DNA from: JAIBJN01 sp963775625
GTDB lineage: Bacteria > Actinomycetota > Thermoleophilia > Gaiellales > Gaiellaceae
Direction of reading: 5' to 3'
Assembly: GCA_963775625.1 (NCBI GenBank)
Contig: CAVZJM010000014.1
Location: forward strand, 62,001-126,000
Length of the DNA stretch: 64,000 bases
The position numbers and the translations under genes are program-made. Below the pieces are notes generated by a model. That model was not told the origin of the DNA. It saw only the letters and a list, made by a program, of their open reading frames with translations, and searched no databases. Below are positions 29,934 to 38,699 of the stretch, in pieces. Position 1 is the stretch's first letter; every line of letters begins with the position of its first letter.

Positions 29934-30916
29934 GCGAGGCTCCTGACGGTCTCCTTCACGCTCGAGGTCGTCGCGATCGTCGCGGCGGGCTCGAAGCCGG
30001 AATGGATCCCGCAGTGCTCGCAGCGATGGTCGTTGCCGGGCCCGTAGCGCTCCCACTCGATCCCGTTGACCAGCGCTTCGTACGTGGGGAAGATGCCGTC
30101 GGTGAGCAGGTAGCACGGGCCCTTCCAGCCGTACGGGTTCCGCGTGACCGAGCCCCACGGCGCGCACGGGAGCTTCTTCTCGCCGGTGAGGAAGTCCTGG
30201 TAGACCGGGCTCGCCAGCCACTTGTACCCGTGCCGCCGCACCGAGTCGCGGATGAGCCGGAACTTCACCTCGTGCTCGTCTCGCGTCATCGTCAGGTTGG
30301 GGTCGATCTGGGAGTACTGGTAGCCGGGCGCGACGAGCATCCCCTCGATGCCCACCTCGTTCGTGAGGTACTCCATCATCTGGATGACGTCGTCGACCTC
30401 GGTCTCCTTGAAGATCGTGGTGTTCGTCGTGACTCGGAAGCCGTTTTCGCGCGCCGTCGTGATCGCGTCCACGGCGATGTCCCAGAGGCCGGGGTAGTCA
30501 CAGATGTAGTCGTGGATCTCCTGCATGCCGTCCAGGTGGACGACGAAGGTGAGGCGCGGGTTCGGCTCGAAGCGGTCGAGCATGTCGACGAGCCGCAACG
30601 CGTTGGTGCAGAGCTGGATGTTCCGCTTCATCTCGAGGAAACCGGCGACGACGTCCTCGATGCCCTTGAAGATCAGCGGCTCGCCGCCGCAGACGGAAAT
30701 GACCGGGGCGGGGCACTCGACGGCCGAGTGCAGGCACTCCTCGACCGTGAGGCGAGCCTTGTTCGACTCGTACTCGCGGATCTTCCCGCAGCCGATGCAG
30801 GCGATGTTGCAGCCCAGCGTGGGCTCCAGCATGATCACGAGCGGGTACCGGTCCTTGCCCTTCTGCGAGGCGACGTAGCGTCCGATCTGGACGGTGCTGC
30901 GAAGCGGAAACTTCAT
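29918..30916 (-). CDS. hpnH: adenosyl-hopene transferase HpnH (radical SAM)
   Basis: This 332-residue protein has the radical SAM cluster motif in LEPTLGCNIACIGCGKIREY (C-x-x-x-C-x-x-C) and SAM-binding VISVCGGEPLIFKGIEDVV (G-G-E-P). A C-terminal cysteine-containing region GNDHRCEHCGIHSGFEPAA could hold or shape another site. HpnH joins the 5'-deoxyadenosyl radical to diploptene, giving adenosylhopane, the first committed step for side-chain-extended hopanoids. GGGAGGAG lies just upstream of ATG 30916. It follows hpnA with a 4-base overlap. Confidence 0.95.
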   Translation of the reverse strand: MKFPLRSTVQIGRYVASQKGKDRYPLVIMLEPTLGCNIACIGCGKIREYESNKARLTVEECLHSAVECPAPVISVCGGEPLIFKGIEDVVAGFLEMKRNIQLCTNALRLVDMLDRFEPNPRLTFVVHLDGMQEIHDYICDYPGLWDIAVDAITTARENGFRVTTNTTIFKETEVDDVIQMMEYLTNEVGIEGMLVAPGYQYSQIDPNLTMTRDEHEVKFRLIRDSVRRHGYKWLASPVYQDFLTGEKKLPCAPWGSVTRNPYGWKGPCYLLTDGIFPTYEALVNGIEWERYGPGNDHRCEHCGIHSGFEPAATIATTSSVKETVRSLAWTLR

Positions 30917-31791
30917 GCTCCTCCCTTCGAGAGCGCCTCGGTGACGGCACGGGCGAGAGCCGGCTCGACAGGGCCCGGCTCGTAGCCGAGTGTACTGGTG
31001 GCCTTGGCCGATGAGAAGTACATGGGCAGCCTGGCCAGGCGAACCTCGTCCCGGTTGGCGATTCCGGTCGCGGCAGCCATCTGGGCGACAGCATACGGAA
31101 CGCGAAGGCGCGGTCGCGGACGGCCCGCAAGGCGGGTGATTGCCGCAAACAGGTCCTCCAGGCTGAGGTCGACGCCCCCGAGCAGATAGCGCTGCCCCGC
31201 CTCCCCGCGCTCGAGGGCGAGCGCGTGCCCGCGAGCGACGTCGCAGACGTCGACGACGTTGAGCCCCGTCGTCGCGACGAAGCCGCGGAGCCGGCCGCTC
31301 GCGACTCCCGCAATCATGCGCCCGGTCGGCGTCGGCTTCCGGTCGCCCTCGCCGACCGGCGTCGTCGGGTTGACCACGATCGCGCCCGCGTCGAGCGCCA
31401 GCCGCTCGGCCGCCAGCTTGGTGCGCTTGTACGGAACCCGGAGCTCCCAGGACGGAGGCTCGTCGTCCTCGGTGGCGGGCCGGCCTGGGACGGGCCCGCA
31501 GGTCCCGGCCGTCGAGCAGTGGAGGAGCCGCCACACGCGGTTTCGCCTGGCGACGTCGAGCAGAGTGCGCGTCCCCTCGACGTTGACGCGCTCGAGCTCG
31601 GCGGCGGGCGCGTCGTAGCTATAGAGGGCGGCGACGTGCACCAGCGCGTCACAGCCCGCGAGCACGCGCGCGAGACCCGAGCGGTCGAAGAGGTCGACGC
31701 GCTCTGCGCGCACATCCGCGCCCCGCTCGCGAAGCTCCCGGGCGACGTGGCCGCCCACGAAGCCGGTCGCACCCGTGACGTAGACCTTCAA
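30913..31791 (-). CDS. hpnA: hopanoid-associated NAD-dependent epimerase/reductase HpnA
   Basis: This 292-residue protein starts at TTG 31791, overlapping the shc stop codon (TTGA). It is an extended SDR with a Rossmann start KVYVTGATGFVGGHVARELR (G-x-x-G-x-x-G). Catalytic Tyr and Lys are in LRVPYKRTKLAAERLAL (Y-x-x-x-K), and Ser/Thr in LLHCSTAGTCG. VVNPTTPVGEGDRKPTPTGR is typical of HpnA and dihydroflavonol-reductase-like SDRs. Its exact step in hopanoid tailoring is not settled; gene context between shc and hpnH supports the name. It is slightly shorter than common HpnA proteins (about 320-330). Confidence 0.87.
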   Translation of the reverse strand: MKVYVTGATGFVGGHVARELRERGADVRAERVDLFDRSGLARVLAGCDALVHVAALYSYDAPAAELERVNVEGTRTLLDVARRNRVWRLLHCSTAGTCGPVPGRPATEDDEPPSWELRVPYKRTKLAAERLALDAGAIVVNPTTPVGEGDRKPTPTGRMIAGVASGRLRGFVATTGLNVVDVCDVARGHALALERGEAGQRYLLGGVDLSLEDLFAAITRLAGRPRPRLRVPYAVAQMAAATGIANRDEVRLARLPMYFSSAKATSTLGYEPGPVEPALARAVTEALSKGGA

Positions 31792-33668
31792 AGCGCGCGG
31801 CGGACGCGCCCGAGGGCCAGGACCGGCCAGACCTCGCGGTAGAGGTGGTAGTTGATGAGGAAGTCGCGGGGGAAGCCGGTGCCGGTGAAGTACGGCTCGT
31901 CCCAGCCGCCGTTTCGCTTCTGCGTTCGGCAGAGCCAGGCGACGGCGCGTGACGCGCACTCGGAGCCGGCCTCTCCGGCCGCGACCAGGCCCAGGAGCGC
32001 CCAGGCCGTCTGCGACGGAGTCGACTCGCCCCGGCCGCGCCAGGCCAGGCCGGCCTCGCCGCGGTCGTAGGATCGGCAGTCCTCGCCGAAGCCGCCGTCC
32101 TCGTTCTGATGCGCCTCGAGCCAGGCCACCGCGCGCCGGAGCGCCGGGTGGTCCGGAGGAAAGCCCACCGCTTCGAGCGCCGGGAGCACCGCTCCTACGC
32201 CGTAGACGTGGTTGACGCCCCAGCGCCCGAACCACGAACCGTCTTCCTCCTGCTCGGCGAGCAGGTACTCGACCCCGCGGCGCACCGCGTCCTCGTAGCC
32301 GCCCTCGCGCGCGAGCAGCTCGACGACGTGGGCGGTGACGTCGGCGGACGGCGGGTCGGTGACGGCGCCGAAGTCGCAGAAGGGGATCTTGTAGAGCCAC
32401 TCCGCGTCGTTGTCGGCGTCGAAGGCGCCCCAGCCGCCGTTCGCGCTCTGCATGCCCGCCATCCAGCGGCTCGCCCGGTCGACCGCGCCGCGCCCGCTGC
32501 CGACCTCTTCGAGGGCCATCGCCACGATGGCCGCGTCGTCGATATCCGGGTAGAGGTCGTTGTCGTACTCGAAGGCCCAGCCGCCCGTCTCGACGCCCGG
32601 GCGGCGGATGGCCCAGTCGCCGCGTTCGCGGATCTCCTCGGCGACCAGCCACTCCGCAGCCCGCAGAAGCGCCGGCTCGTCTGCGGGAACGCCGGCAGCC
32701 CGTAGAGCCAGGAGCGCGAGCCCCGTGTCCCAGACGGGCGACTGGCAGGCTTCGGGGCGCAAGCGGTCACCGTCCTCGACCAGGAACCGCTTCCACCCGT
32801 CGAGCCCGCGGCGGAGCTGCGGGGACTCGGGCCCGTGGCCCCGACACGCGAGCGCGATCAGCGACCACACCCACGGCGGCTGGATGCCGCCCCAGGAGCC
32901 GTCGACCTCCTGGCGGTCGACGATCCAGCGCTCTGCCGAGGCGAGGGCCCGCTCGCGGCCCGGCTGGAAGTTTCGGCCCGCGTACCACGCCAACGCCTTG
33001 TCGCTGAGGAGGCCCGCCGTCGCCTTGCGCGCAACCGGCCCGAGGTTCAGCTCGTGGCAGGCGCGCTCCGGCGGGAGGTTGCGCACGGGGCGGTAGTGCA
33101 TGACCACCGTGAGCGGGACGACCGTCTGGCGTGCCCAGCAGGCGAAGTCGTACACGGAGAGCGGGAGCGAGGGTGGGAGCAGGATCAGCTCCGGCGGAAG
33201 CTGCGGAATCTCGTCCCAGGGCCAGAGACCGAAGAGCGCGAGCCAGATCCGGGTGAAGACGCGGGCACCGCCGATGCCGCCATGCTCCTCGCAGAACCGG
33301 CGCGCCGGCGCGAGCCGCTCGTCGTCCGCCGAGAGCCCCGCCAGCCGAAGCGCCGAATACGACTCGAGGGTCGCGGCGAGGTCGGGCTCACCGCCCCAGT
33401 AGATCGCCCAGAGCCCATCCGGGCGCTGCCGGGCCAGCAGCTCGTTCGCGCAGCGACGGGTCGTGTCCTCGTCGCGCAGCCGCAGGAACTCCAGCAGCAG
33501 GAGATGTTGGGCCGTCATGGTCACGTTCGACTCGAGCTCGCCGACCCACCAGCCGTCCGGCCGCTGGAGTGAGAGCAGCCGCCTGACAGCCCGATTCAGA
33601 GTCCGGTCGAGCTCCGAGCCCCCAGCCCTTCTCGCCGCAGTCTTTCCTCGTTCCCGCGTCGTGCTCAC
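31788..33668 (-). CDS. shc: squalene-hopene cyclase
   Basis: This 626-residue protein is of normal length for the family. Multiple QW-type repeats are present, such as LLSLQRPDGWWVGELESNVT, QSANGGWGAFDADN and TQKRNGGWDEPYFTGTGFPR. The catalytic acid motif D-x-D-D lies in FEYDNDLYPDIDDAAIVAMA; the next residue is Ala rather than the usual Thr. The C-terminal active-site region PFCDFGAVTDPPSADVTAHV is conserved. It protonates squalene and cyclises it to hopene and hopanol at the membrane. An 84-nt repeat lies between this gene and the upstream hpnE. Confidence 0.95.
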   Translation of the reverse strand: MSTTRERGKTAARRAGGSELDRTLNRAVRRLLSLQRPDGWWVGELESNVTMTAQHLLLLEFLRLRDEDTTRRCANELLARQRPDGLWAIYWGGEPDLAATLESYSALRLAGLSADDERLAPARRFCEEHGGIGGARVFTRIWLALFGLWPWDEIPQLPPELILLPPSLPLSVYDFACWARQTVVPLTVVMHYRPVRNLPPERACHELNLGPVARKATAGLLSDKALAWYAGRNFQPGRERALASAERWIVDRQEVDGSWGGIQPPWVWSLIALACRGHGPESPQLRRGLDGWKRFLVEDGDRLRPEACQSPVWDTGLALLALRAAGVPADEPALLRAAEWLVAEEIRERGDWAIRRPGVETGGWAFEYDNDLYPDIDDAAIVAMALEEVGSGRGAVDRASRWMAGMQSANGGWGAFDADNDAEWLYKIPFCDFGAVTDPPSADVTAHVVELLAREGGYEDAVRRGVEYLLAEQEEDGSWFGRWGVNHVYGVGAVLPALEAVGFPPDHPALRRAVAWLEAHQNEDGGFGEDCRSYDRGEAGLAWRGRGESTPSQTAWALLGLVAAGEAGSECASRAVAWLCRTQKRNGGWDEPYFTGTGFPRDFLINYHLYREVWPVLALGRVRRAL

Positions 33669-33671
33669 GCT

Positions 33672-33756
33672 GTCACGCTCCTGTCACACTCCTCGCGCCA
33701 CGCGCGCGCTTTTCGACGGTACGCTGGAAAGCGGGTGGTGGGAGAGGGGTGCCCCA
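33672..33756. repeat. 84-nt-type intergenic repeat, copy 2 (copy 1 at 536..619)
   Basis: The hpnE-shc gap repeats the sequence of 536..619, with GCGCTTTTCG, GAAAGCGGGTGGTGGG and GGGGTGCCCCA in the same order and orientation. CGCTTTTC pairs with GAAAGCG around a 12-base loop. It begins 17 bases after the hpnE stop on the leftward strand and ends 4 bases before the shc start, so it probably forms the shc leader. Two near-repeats of CGTGACAG occur at its shc-proximal end. Confidence 0.65.
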
Positions 33757-33772
33757 GACGTTAAGCAGTGTC

Positions 33773-35047
33773 TCACGCGGGCGCCCGCATCGATGCTGAG
33801 GAGAGAAGGTGGCGCGCCGCGGCACGGCCGCTGCGCACGGCGCCCTCCATCGTCGCCGGCCAGCCGGTATCCGTCCACGCGCCGGCGCGCGCGACATCGG
33901 GCCTGGCGGTCTCGACCCCTCGCCGCCGCGCCGCGGTCCCGGGCCGAGCTGCGAACGTCGCGCCCGGCTCCCTGCTCACGCGTGACCACAGAAGCTCGGC
34001 CGGGCCGAGCCTCCCGGTCAGCTCGCCGGCCAGGAGGTCGACGAGCTCGCGCCCGCGGATCTCCAGCAGCTCGGGCGCCCCGCTCGACACGACGGTGAGG
34101 TACTGCCCGCGTTCGGGCGGCCGCCCCGTCAACACGCCCCGGTCGAAGACCCAGTGAGCGGGGCTCCGGAGCAGCGCAGCCACCTCGAAGCTGAGAATGG
34201 GACGGTCGAAGAGCAGGTGGGCGCTGACGATCGGCGAGTCCTCGAGGCCTCCGTCCGGCTCGCCGAGAAGGCGTGCGCTCTCCTGGGGAGGCACGGCGAC
34301 GACGATCAGCTCCGCCTCGATGCGCGCGCCGTCTCCCAGCACGACCGCGCCCTCCTCGAGCGCGGCCACGCGCTCGCCCGCCCTGATGACGACGCCCCGG
34401 TCGCGGAGCCGGGCTCCGGCCGCGTCGCCATGCATCTCGCCGAGCGGCCGGACAGGGAGGATCACATCGCTCGCGTCGCGTTCCCCCAGCAACGCCGTCT
34501 GCACGGTGAAGAGTGCCGGGGCGGCGCTCACCTCCTCGCAGCGCAGGTTCAGCCCCGGGCGGATGAAGACGTCCCAGAAGCGGTCGATCGCGGCCTCGGA
34601 CTGGCCGAGCCGCCGGAGCAGGACTGCGAACGTCTCGCCGTCGTGCTTCGCCGGATCCAGCCGGCCGAGCCGGCGCGTCACACGCGCGATCCCGAGCCGA
34701 TCGCGGAGCGAGACATGCCGGTAGCGGAGCAACCCGAGCGCGCCTGGGGCAATGCGGGCCACGCTCCCGTCCTCGGCGATCACGGGCAGCGCGAGCGGCT
34801 CGCGGCGCACCGACTCGGCCTGTCCGATTCGCGCCAGAAAGGCGAGGTACTCGGTGCAGCACCCCAGGGCGATGTGCTGGCCGTTGTCGGGCGGGGGATC
34901 CGGGTCGCCCTCGCGCGCGGGCAGCGTCTGCACGGCGCCGCCGAGCGTCGGACGTGCCTCCAGGACGATCACGTCATGGCCCGCGTCGGCCAGGTCGAGC
35001 GCTGCGGCGAGGCCGGCCAGGCCTCCGCCCACGACCACCGCCTTCAC
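33773..35047 (-). CDS. hpnE: hydroxysqualene dehydroxylase HpnE
   Basis: This 424-residue flavin amine oxidase has the FAD dinucleotide start MKAVVVGGGLAGLAAALDLA, then HDVIVLEARPTLGGAVQTLP and the HpnE-type NGQHIALGCCTEYLAFLARI (G-x-H-x-x-x-G). C-terminal FAD contact is in ARAGAWTDTGWPATMEGAVRSG. HpnE reduces hydroxysqualene to squalene as the third step of the HpnCDE route. The gene overlaps hpnD by 4 bases and is followed by the repeat and shc. Confidence 0.93.
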   Translation of the reverse strand: MKAVVVGGGLAGLAAALDLADAGHDVIVLEARPTLGGAVQTLPAREGDPDPPPDNGQHIALGCCTEYLAFLARIGQAESVRREPLALPVIAEDGSVARIAPGALGLLRYRHVSLRDRLGIARVTRRLGRLDPAKHDGETFAVLLRRLGQSEAAIDRFWDVFIRPGLNLRCEEVSAAPALFTVQTALLGERDASDVILPVRPLGEMHGDAAGARLRDRGVVIRAGERVAALEEGAVVLGDGARIEAELIVVAVPPQESARLLGEPDGGLEDSPIVSAHLLFDRPILSFEVAALLRSPAHWVFDRGVLTGRPPERGQYLTVVSSGAPELLEIRGRELVDLLAGELTGRLGPAELLWSRVSREPGATFAARPGTAARRRGVETARPDVARAGAWTDTGWPATMEGAVRSGRAAARHLLSSASMRAPA

Positions 35048-35880
35048 AGCGCGGCGACCGCCCGCAGCTTGCCGACGGCCGAGAGGTGCGGCCGGCGGGA
35101 GAAGACGTCGTACCCGCGCCCCCGCATCTGGACGAGGAGCCCTCGATAGATGCCGGCGAAGGCGCGAACGCAGAGCGCGCTGCGGCGGTCGAGCAGCGGG
35201 AGGAGGCCGAGGCCGTCGCGCATGAGCGACTCAGCGCGTACCGCCTGCTGCTCCATCAGGCCGTGCCAGGCGGGGCTGACGCGCCCGGCGGCGATGTCCG
35301 GCTCGCTGACGCCGAAGCGCTGCAGCTCGTCCTGGGGAAGGTAGACGCGCCCGAGGCGCCAATCCTCGGCGACGTCTCGCATGATGTTGATCTGCTGGAG
35401 GGAGAGCCCGAGCGACTCGGCGCACGGCTCGGCGGCTGCCGGGTCGCTCGGCCCGTAGACGGCCGTGCAGGCCAGCCCGACCGCCCCCGCGACACAGCGG
35501 CAGTACTCGCGCAGCTCCTCCCAGCTCGCGTACCGCGATCTGTCCGCGTCCATGAGCCCCCCGGCGACGAGGTCGAGCAGAGCCGTCCTCGGCACGGGGT
35601 AGCGCGAGGTCGTGTCGGCCAGAGCGACCAGCACCGGATCGTCGGCCGGCGCCGCGGGAAGCGCCTCCACGGCGACGCGGCAGGCATCCAGCCCGCGCCG
35701 CCGCTCCTCCACGGGCAGGCTCCCGTCGTCGGCAATGTCGTCGACCCTGCGTGCGAAGGCGTAGAGCGCCGCGACCGCAAGCCGCTTCGGCCGGGGCAGG
35801 ACGGCGATGCCCCAGGCGAAGTTCCGCGCCTCGCGCCGCGTGATGCGGACGACCTCGGCGTAGGCGTCCTCGACCTTCAT
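35044..35880 (-). CDS. hpnD: presqualene diphosphate synthase HpnD
   Basis: This 278-residue trans-prenyltransferase of the squalene/phytoene synthase family has its first Asp-rich motif in ALYAFARRVDDIADDGSLPV (D-D-x-x-D) and the second in SLQQINIMRDVAEDWRLGRV (D-x-x-x-D). LPQDELQRFGV is the conserved Y-L-P-x-D block. It joins two farnesyl diphosphates to presqualene diphosphate. Start and stop overlap neighbours as ATGA, so hpnC, hpnD and hpnE are translationally coupled. Confidence 0.93.
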   Translation of the reverse strand: MKVEDAYAEVVRITRREARNFAWGIAVLPRPKRLAVAALYAFARRVDDIADDGSLPVEERRRGLDACRVAVEALPAAPADDPVLVALADTTSRYPVPRTALLDLVAGGLMDADRSRYASWEELREYCRCVAGAVGLACTAVYGPSDPAAAEPCAESLGLSLQQINIMRDVAEDWRLGRVYLPQDELQRFGVSEPDIAAGRVSPAWHGLMEQQAVRAESLMRDGLGLLPLLDRRSALCVRAFAGIYRGLLVQMRGRGYDVFSRRPHLSAVGKLRAVAAL

Positions 35881-36716
35881 CGGCGCACAAGCTCGCGCAC
35901 CGCGAGGCGGGCGAAGGTCAGGCGCGTCGGAGCCGGTCGCCCGGCGAACACGTCCCAGCCGGCGTGCTCGAGCGCGTCGAGCGCCGCGAGGCCGCCGCGC
36001 GCGTAGAGCGCCACCGACAGCCCCGCTCGCCCCCCCAGCGCAGACCGCAGTTCGAGCCCCTGCTCCAGCAGCGACCGTGCGCGGCCGCCCTCGAAGCGGA
36101 GGAGCTCCGCGACCTGCCCGGTCAGCGGCCCGGCGAGGTCGCGGTCGGCGACTCCGAAGCGACGGATGTCCTCCTGCGGCAGGTAGACGCGGCCGAGCGA
36201 GAGGTCGCGAGGCGGGTCCTGGAGGAAGTTGACGAGCTGGAGCCCCGTGCAGACCGCGTCGCTCATGGCGACGAGAGCCGGCTCGTCTGCCCGGCCGTAG
36301 ATGCCGAGGACGAGGCGGCCAACCGGGTCGGCCGAGTAGGTGCAGTACTCGCGGACGTCGTCCCAGCTCTCGTAGCGCTGCCGCTCCTGGTCGATCCGGT
36401 TCGCCTGGATGAGCCGGCGGAAGGGCTCGAGCGGCAGCCTCCGGTCGGCGATGGTCACGTGCAGGCGGCGCATGATCCCCGTGCGAGGCGGGCCCTCGAG
36501 CTCGCGCTCGAGCTCGTCCAGAAGCGCACCGCGGTCGCCCACCGCCTCGTCGCCGAGGGTGTCGACGAGCCGGGCGAAGCCGTAGACCGCCCGCAGGTGC
36601 GGACGCGCGGAGCGGGGCGCCAGCACCGACGCGACGGGGAAGTTCTCGCCGGAGGCGCGCTCGTCGATCCGGGCCGCGGCGAGCTCGGGCGCGTCGAGTA
36701 GGCTCGCCGGGGGCAT
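35877..36716 (-). CDS. hpnC: hydroxysqualene synthase HpnC
   Basis: This 279-residue paralogue of HpnD is in the same family. The start includes the HpnC-type GENFPVASVLAPRSARPHLR (E-N-F-P-V-A-S). Its first motif is AVYGFARLVDTLGDEAVGDR (D-x-x-x-D variant) and its second GLQLVNFLQDPPRDLSLGRV (N-F-x-Q-D-x-x-x-D). It hydrolyses and rearranges presqualene diphosphate to hydroxysqualene. As the first gene of the leftward operon, its promoter must lie within or beyond the divergent aldo/keto reductase start, since the two ATG codons nearly touch at 36714-36717. Confidence 0.92.
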   Translation of the reverse strand: MPPASLLDAPELAAARIDERASGENFPVASVLAPRSARPHLRAVYGFARLVDTLGDEAVGDRGALLDELERELEGPPRTGIMRRLHVTIADRRLPLEPFRRLIQANRIDQERQRYESWDDVREYCTYSADPVGRLVLGIYGRADEPALVAMSDAVCTGLQLVNFLQDPPRDLSLGRVYLPQEDIRRFGVADRDLAGPLTGQVAELLRFEGGRARSLLEQGLELRSALGGRAGLSVALYARGGLAALDALEHAGWDVFAGRPAPTRLTFARLAVRELVRR

Positions 36717-36729
36717 GGTGGGAGACAGT

Positions 36730-37548
36730 ATGGAGCGGCGCCCCTTCGGGCGCACCGGAGTCGAGCTCCCGGTCGTGGGCCTCGGCACGTGGGCCACTCT
36801 CGACCTCCCCGACGAGGAGCAGCACGTTGCCGACACCGTGGTCGAGGCTGCCTTCGGCGCGGGGACGAGCCTCGTCGACTCCTCGCCCATGTACGGCCGC
36901 GCCGAGCGGGTGCTGGGCCGAGCGCTCGGCGACCTGCGGGAGCGGGCCTTCGTCGCCACGAAGATCTGGACACCGTCGGTCGAACAGGGCAGCGCACAGC
37001 TCGAGGCCCAGCTTCGGCACTACCGGGGACGGGTCGACCTCGAGCAGGTGCACAACCTCGTTGCCTGGCGCGAGCACCTGGACTGGCTCGAGCCCGAGCG
37101 CGACGCCGGCCGAGTCCGCTTTCTCGGCGCGACCCACTACGCCGCCTCCGCGTTCGACGAGCTCGCCGCCGTCATGCGCACCGGCCGGATCGACGCGATC
37201 CAGATTCCGCTCAACCCGCTCGAGCGCGACGCCGAGCGGGAGATCCTGCCGCTCGCCGAGGAGCTCGGGCTCGGCGTCATCGTCATGCGCCCGCTCGGCG
37301 GCGCCGGGTCGCTCATTCCCGCCCCGAGCCCACGGGAGCTCGAGCCGCTCGGCGTCGAGACGTGGGCACAGGCTCTCCTGGGCTGGGCGCTCTCCGACCG
37401 GCGCGTGACCGCGGTCATCCCCGCCACCCGAAACCCGGCTCACGCCCGCGACAACGCGGCAGCGGGCTCGCCGCCGTGGTTCGGCCCCGACGAGCGCCGG
37501 CTCGTGGAGGCGCTTGCTACGGGCCCTAAGAACTCGAACGACTTCTAA
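36730..37548 (+). CDS. aldo/keto reductase family oxidoreductase
   Basis: This 272-residue TIM-barrel protein opens with MERRPFGRTGVELPVVGLGT. FGAGTSLVDSSPMYGRAERV holds the catalytic Asp and Tyr, and KIWTPSVEQG the catalytic Lys (A-T-K). VHNLVAWREHL stands where the usual catalytic His (V-H-x-x-D) lies. The final cofactor block is VTAVIPATRNPAHARDNAAA (the I-P-x-x-x-x-x-x-x-x-x-N NADPH loop). An upstream ATG at 36715 overlaps the hpnC start; 36730, with a GGGAG 5-6 bases before it, seems better. The substrate carbonyl is unknown. Its 3' end overlaps the convergent CoA transferase stop within CTAA. Confidence 0.86.
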   Translation: MERRPFGRTGVELPVVGLGTWATLDLPDEEQHVADTVVEAAFGAGTSLVDSSPMYGRAERVLGRALGDLRERAFVATKIWTPSVEQGSAQLEAQLRHYRGRVDLEQVHNLVAWREHLDWLEPERDAGRVRFLGATHYAASAFDELAAVMRTGRIDAIQIPLNPLERDAEREILPLAEELGLGVIVMRPLGGAGSLIPAPSPRELEPLGVETWAQALLGWALSDRRVTAVIPATRNPAHARDNAAAGSPPWFGPDERRLVEALATGPKNSNDF

Positions 37549-38681
37549 AGCCCGAGCTCTCTGAGGATCTCCTCCGTGTGCTCCCCGAGTGCGGGCACCG
37601 GGCCCGACGGCGGCCGCTCGCCGTCCACCAGGAAGGGGCTACCGACCACCGGGATCGGCCCCGCCGGCGAGCCGACCTCGACCACGAGCCCGTTGTGGGC
37701 GAGCTGCGGGTGCTCGGCCACGTCCGAGACGTCGTTGACGGCGCCGCAGGGGATCCGCGCTGCCTCGAGCCGGTCGAGCCAGTCCTGTGCCGGCAGCGCG
37801 GCGAACGCTTCCTCCAGGACCGGCTCGAGCACGGCGCGCTGCTCGACCCGGGCTTCGTTCGTCGCGAAGCGGACGTCGGCGAGAAGGTCCGGGCGATCGA
37901 TCACGTCGAGGCAGAGCGCGCGCCAGTGGTCCGGGGAGAGCACGGCGAAGCTGAAGAGCCGCTCGTCTCCGGCCGGAAACGGGCCGTACGGGCAGAAGAG
38001 CGGATGGCGCATGCCCGTTCGCTCGGGCGTCTCGCGCCTGTGCCACCACAGGTGCGGGAAGTAGCCGAGCCAGTCCACCATCGTGTCGAAGAGGGAGACG
38101 GAGACGCGCGCGCCCTCGCCGGTCTCGGCCCGCCGCGCGAGCGCGCCGAGCGTGGCCACGGCCGCGTAGCTGGCGGCGCCCACGTCGCAGATGGAGACGC
38201 CCACGCGCGCCGGCTCCCCCGGCGTGCCCGTCACGGCGATCAGCCCCGCCTCGCCCTGCATGACGAGGTCGTAGGCGTTCTTGCCTGCGTACGGCCCGTC
38301 CGGGCCGTAGCCCGAGATGTCGACGTAGACGACGTCCGGCCGCAGCGCGCGCACCGACTCCTCCCCCAGGCCGACCCGTTCGGCCCAGCCCGGCGTGTAG
38401 TTCTGGAGGAAGACGTCGCTCCGCTCGATCAGCCGTTCGATCGCCGGCCGGCTCGCCGGATCCTTCACGTCGAGAGCGAGGCTCCGCTTCCCCCGGTTGA
38501 CCCAGACGAAGCCGCTCGAGAGGCCTGCCGCGACCGTGTCCCACGACCTCGTGACGTCGCCGCCGTCGGGCCGCTCGACCTTGATGACGTCCGCGCCGAG
38601 ATCCAGGAGCAGCCGGGTGGCGAGCGGCCCTGCAAGGCCGTTCTCGAAGGCGAGGACGCGGGTGCCCGTGAGGAGCGGCAC
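37545..38681 (-). CDS. CaiB/BaiF-type (family III) CoA transferase
   Basis: This 378-residue protein starts at GTG 38681. It has GTRVLAFENGLAGPLATRLL and LLDLGADVIKVERPDGGDVT (the G-A-D-V-I-K-V-E-x-P-x-G-G-D family mark). FVWVNRGKRSLALDVKDP (N-R-G-K-R-S) follows, then DVVYVDISGYGPDGPYAGKN, where family III enzymes carry the catalytic Asp in a later G-x-x-G-D-x-x-A region. It transfers CoA between carboxylates, for example in catabolism of acids such as carnitine-like, bile or oxalate-type substrates. The exact substrates are not evident. It sits alone between convergent and unrelated genes. Confidence 0.88.
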   Translation of the reverse strand: MPLLTGTRVLAFENGLAGPLATRLLLDLGADVIKVERPDGGDVTRSWDTVAAGLSSGFVWVNRGKRSLALDVKDPASRPAIERLIERSDVFLQNYTPGWAERVGLGEESVRALRPDVVYVDISGYGPDGPYAGKNAYDLVMQGEAGLIAVTGTPGEPARVGVSICDVGAASYAAVATLGALARRAETGEGARVSVSLFDTMVDWLGYFPHLWWHRRETPERTGMRHPLFCPYGPFPAGDERLFSFAVLSPDHWRALCLDVIDRPDLLADVRFATNEARVEQRAVLEPVLEEAFAALPAQDWLDRLEAARIPCGAVNDVSDVAEHPQLAHNGLVVEVGSPAGPIPVVGSPFLVDGERPPSGPVPALGEHTEEILRELGL

Positions 38682-38699
38682 CCGCGTACCGTAATCGCC

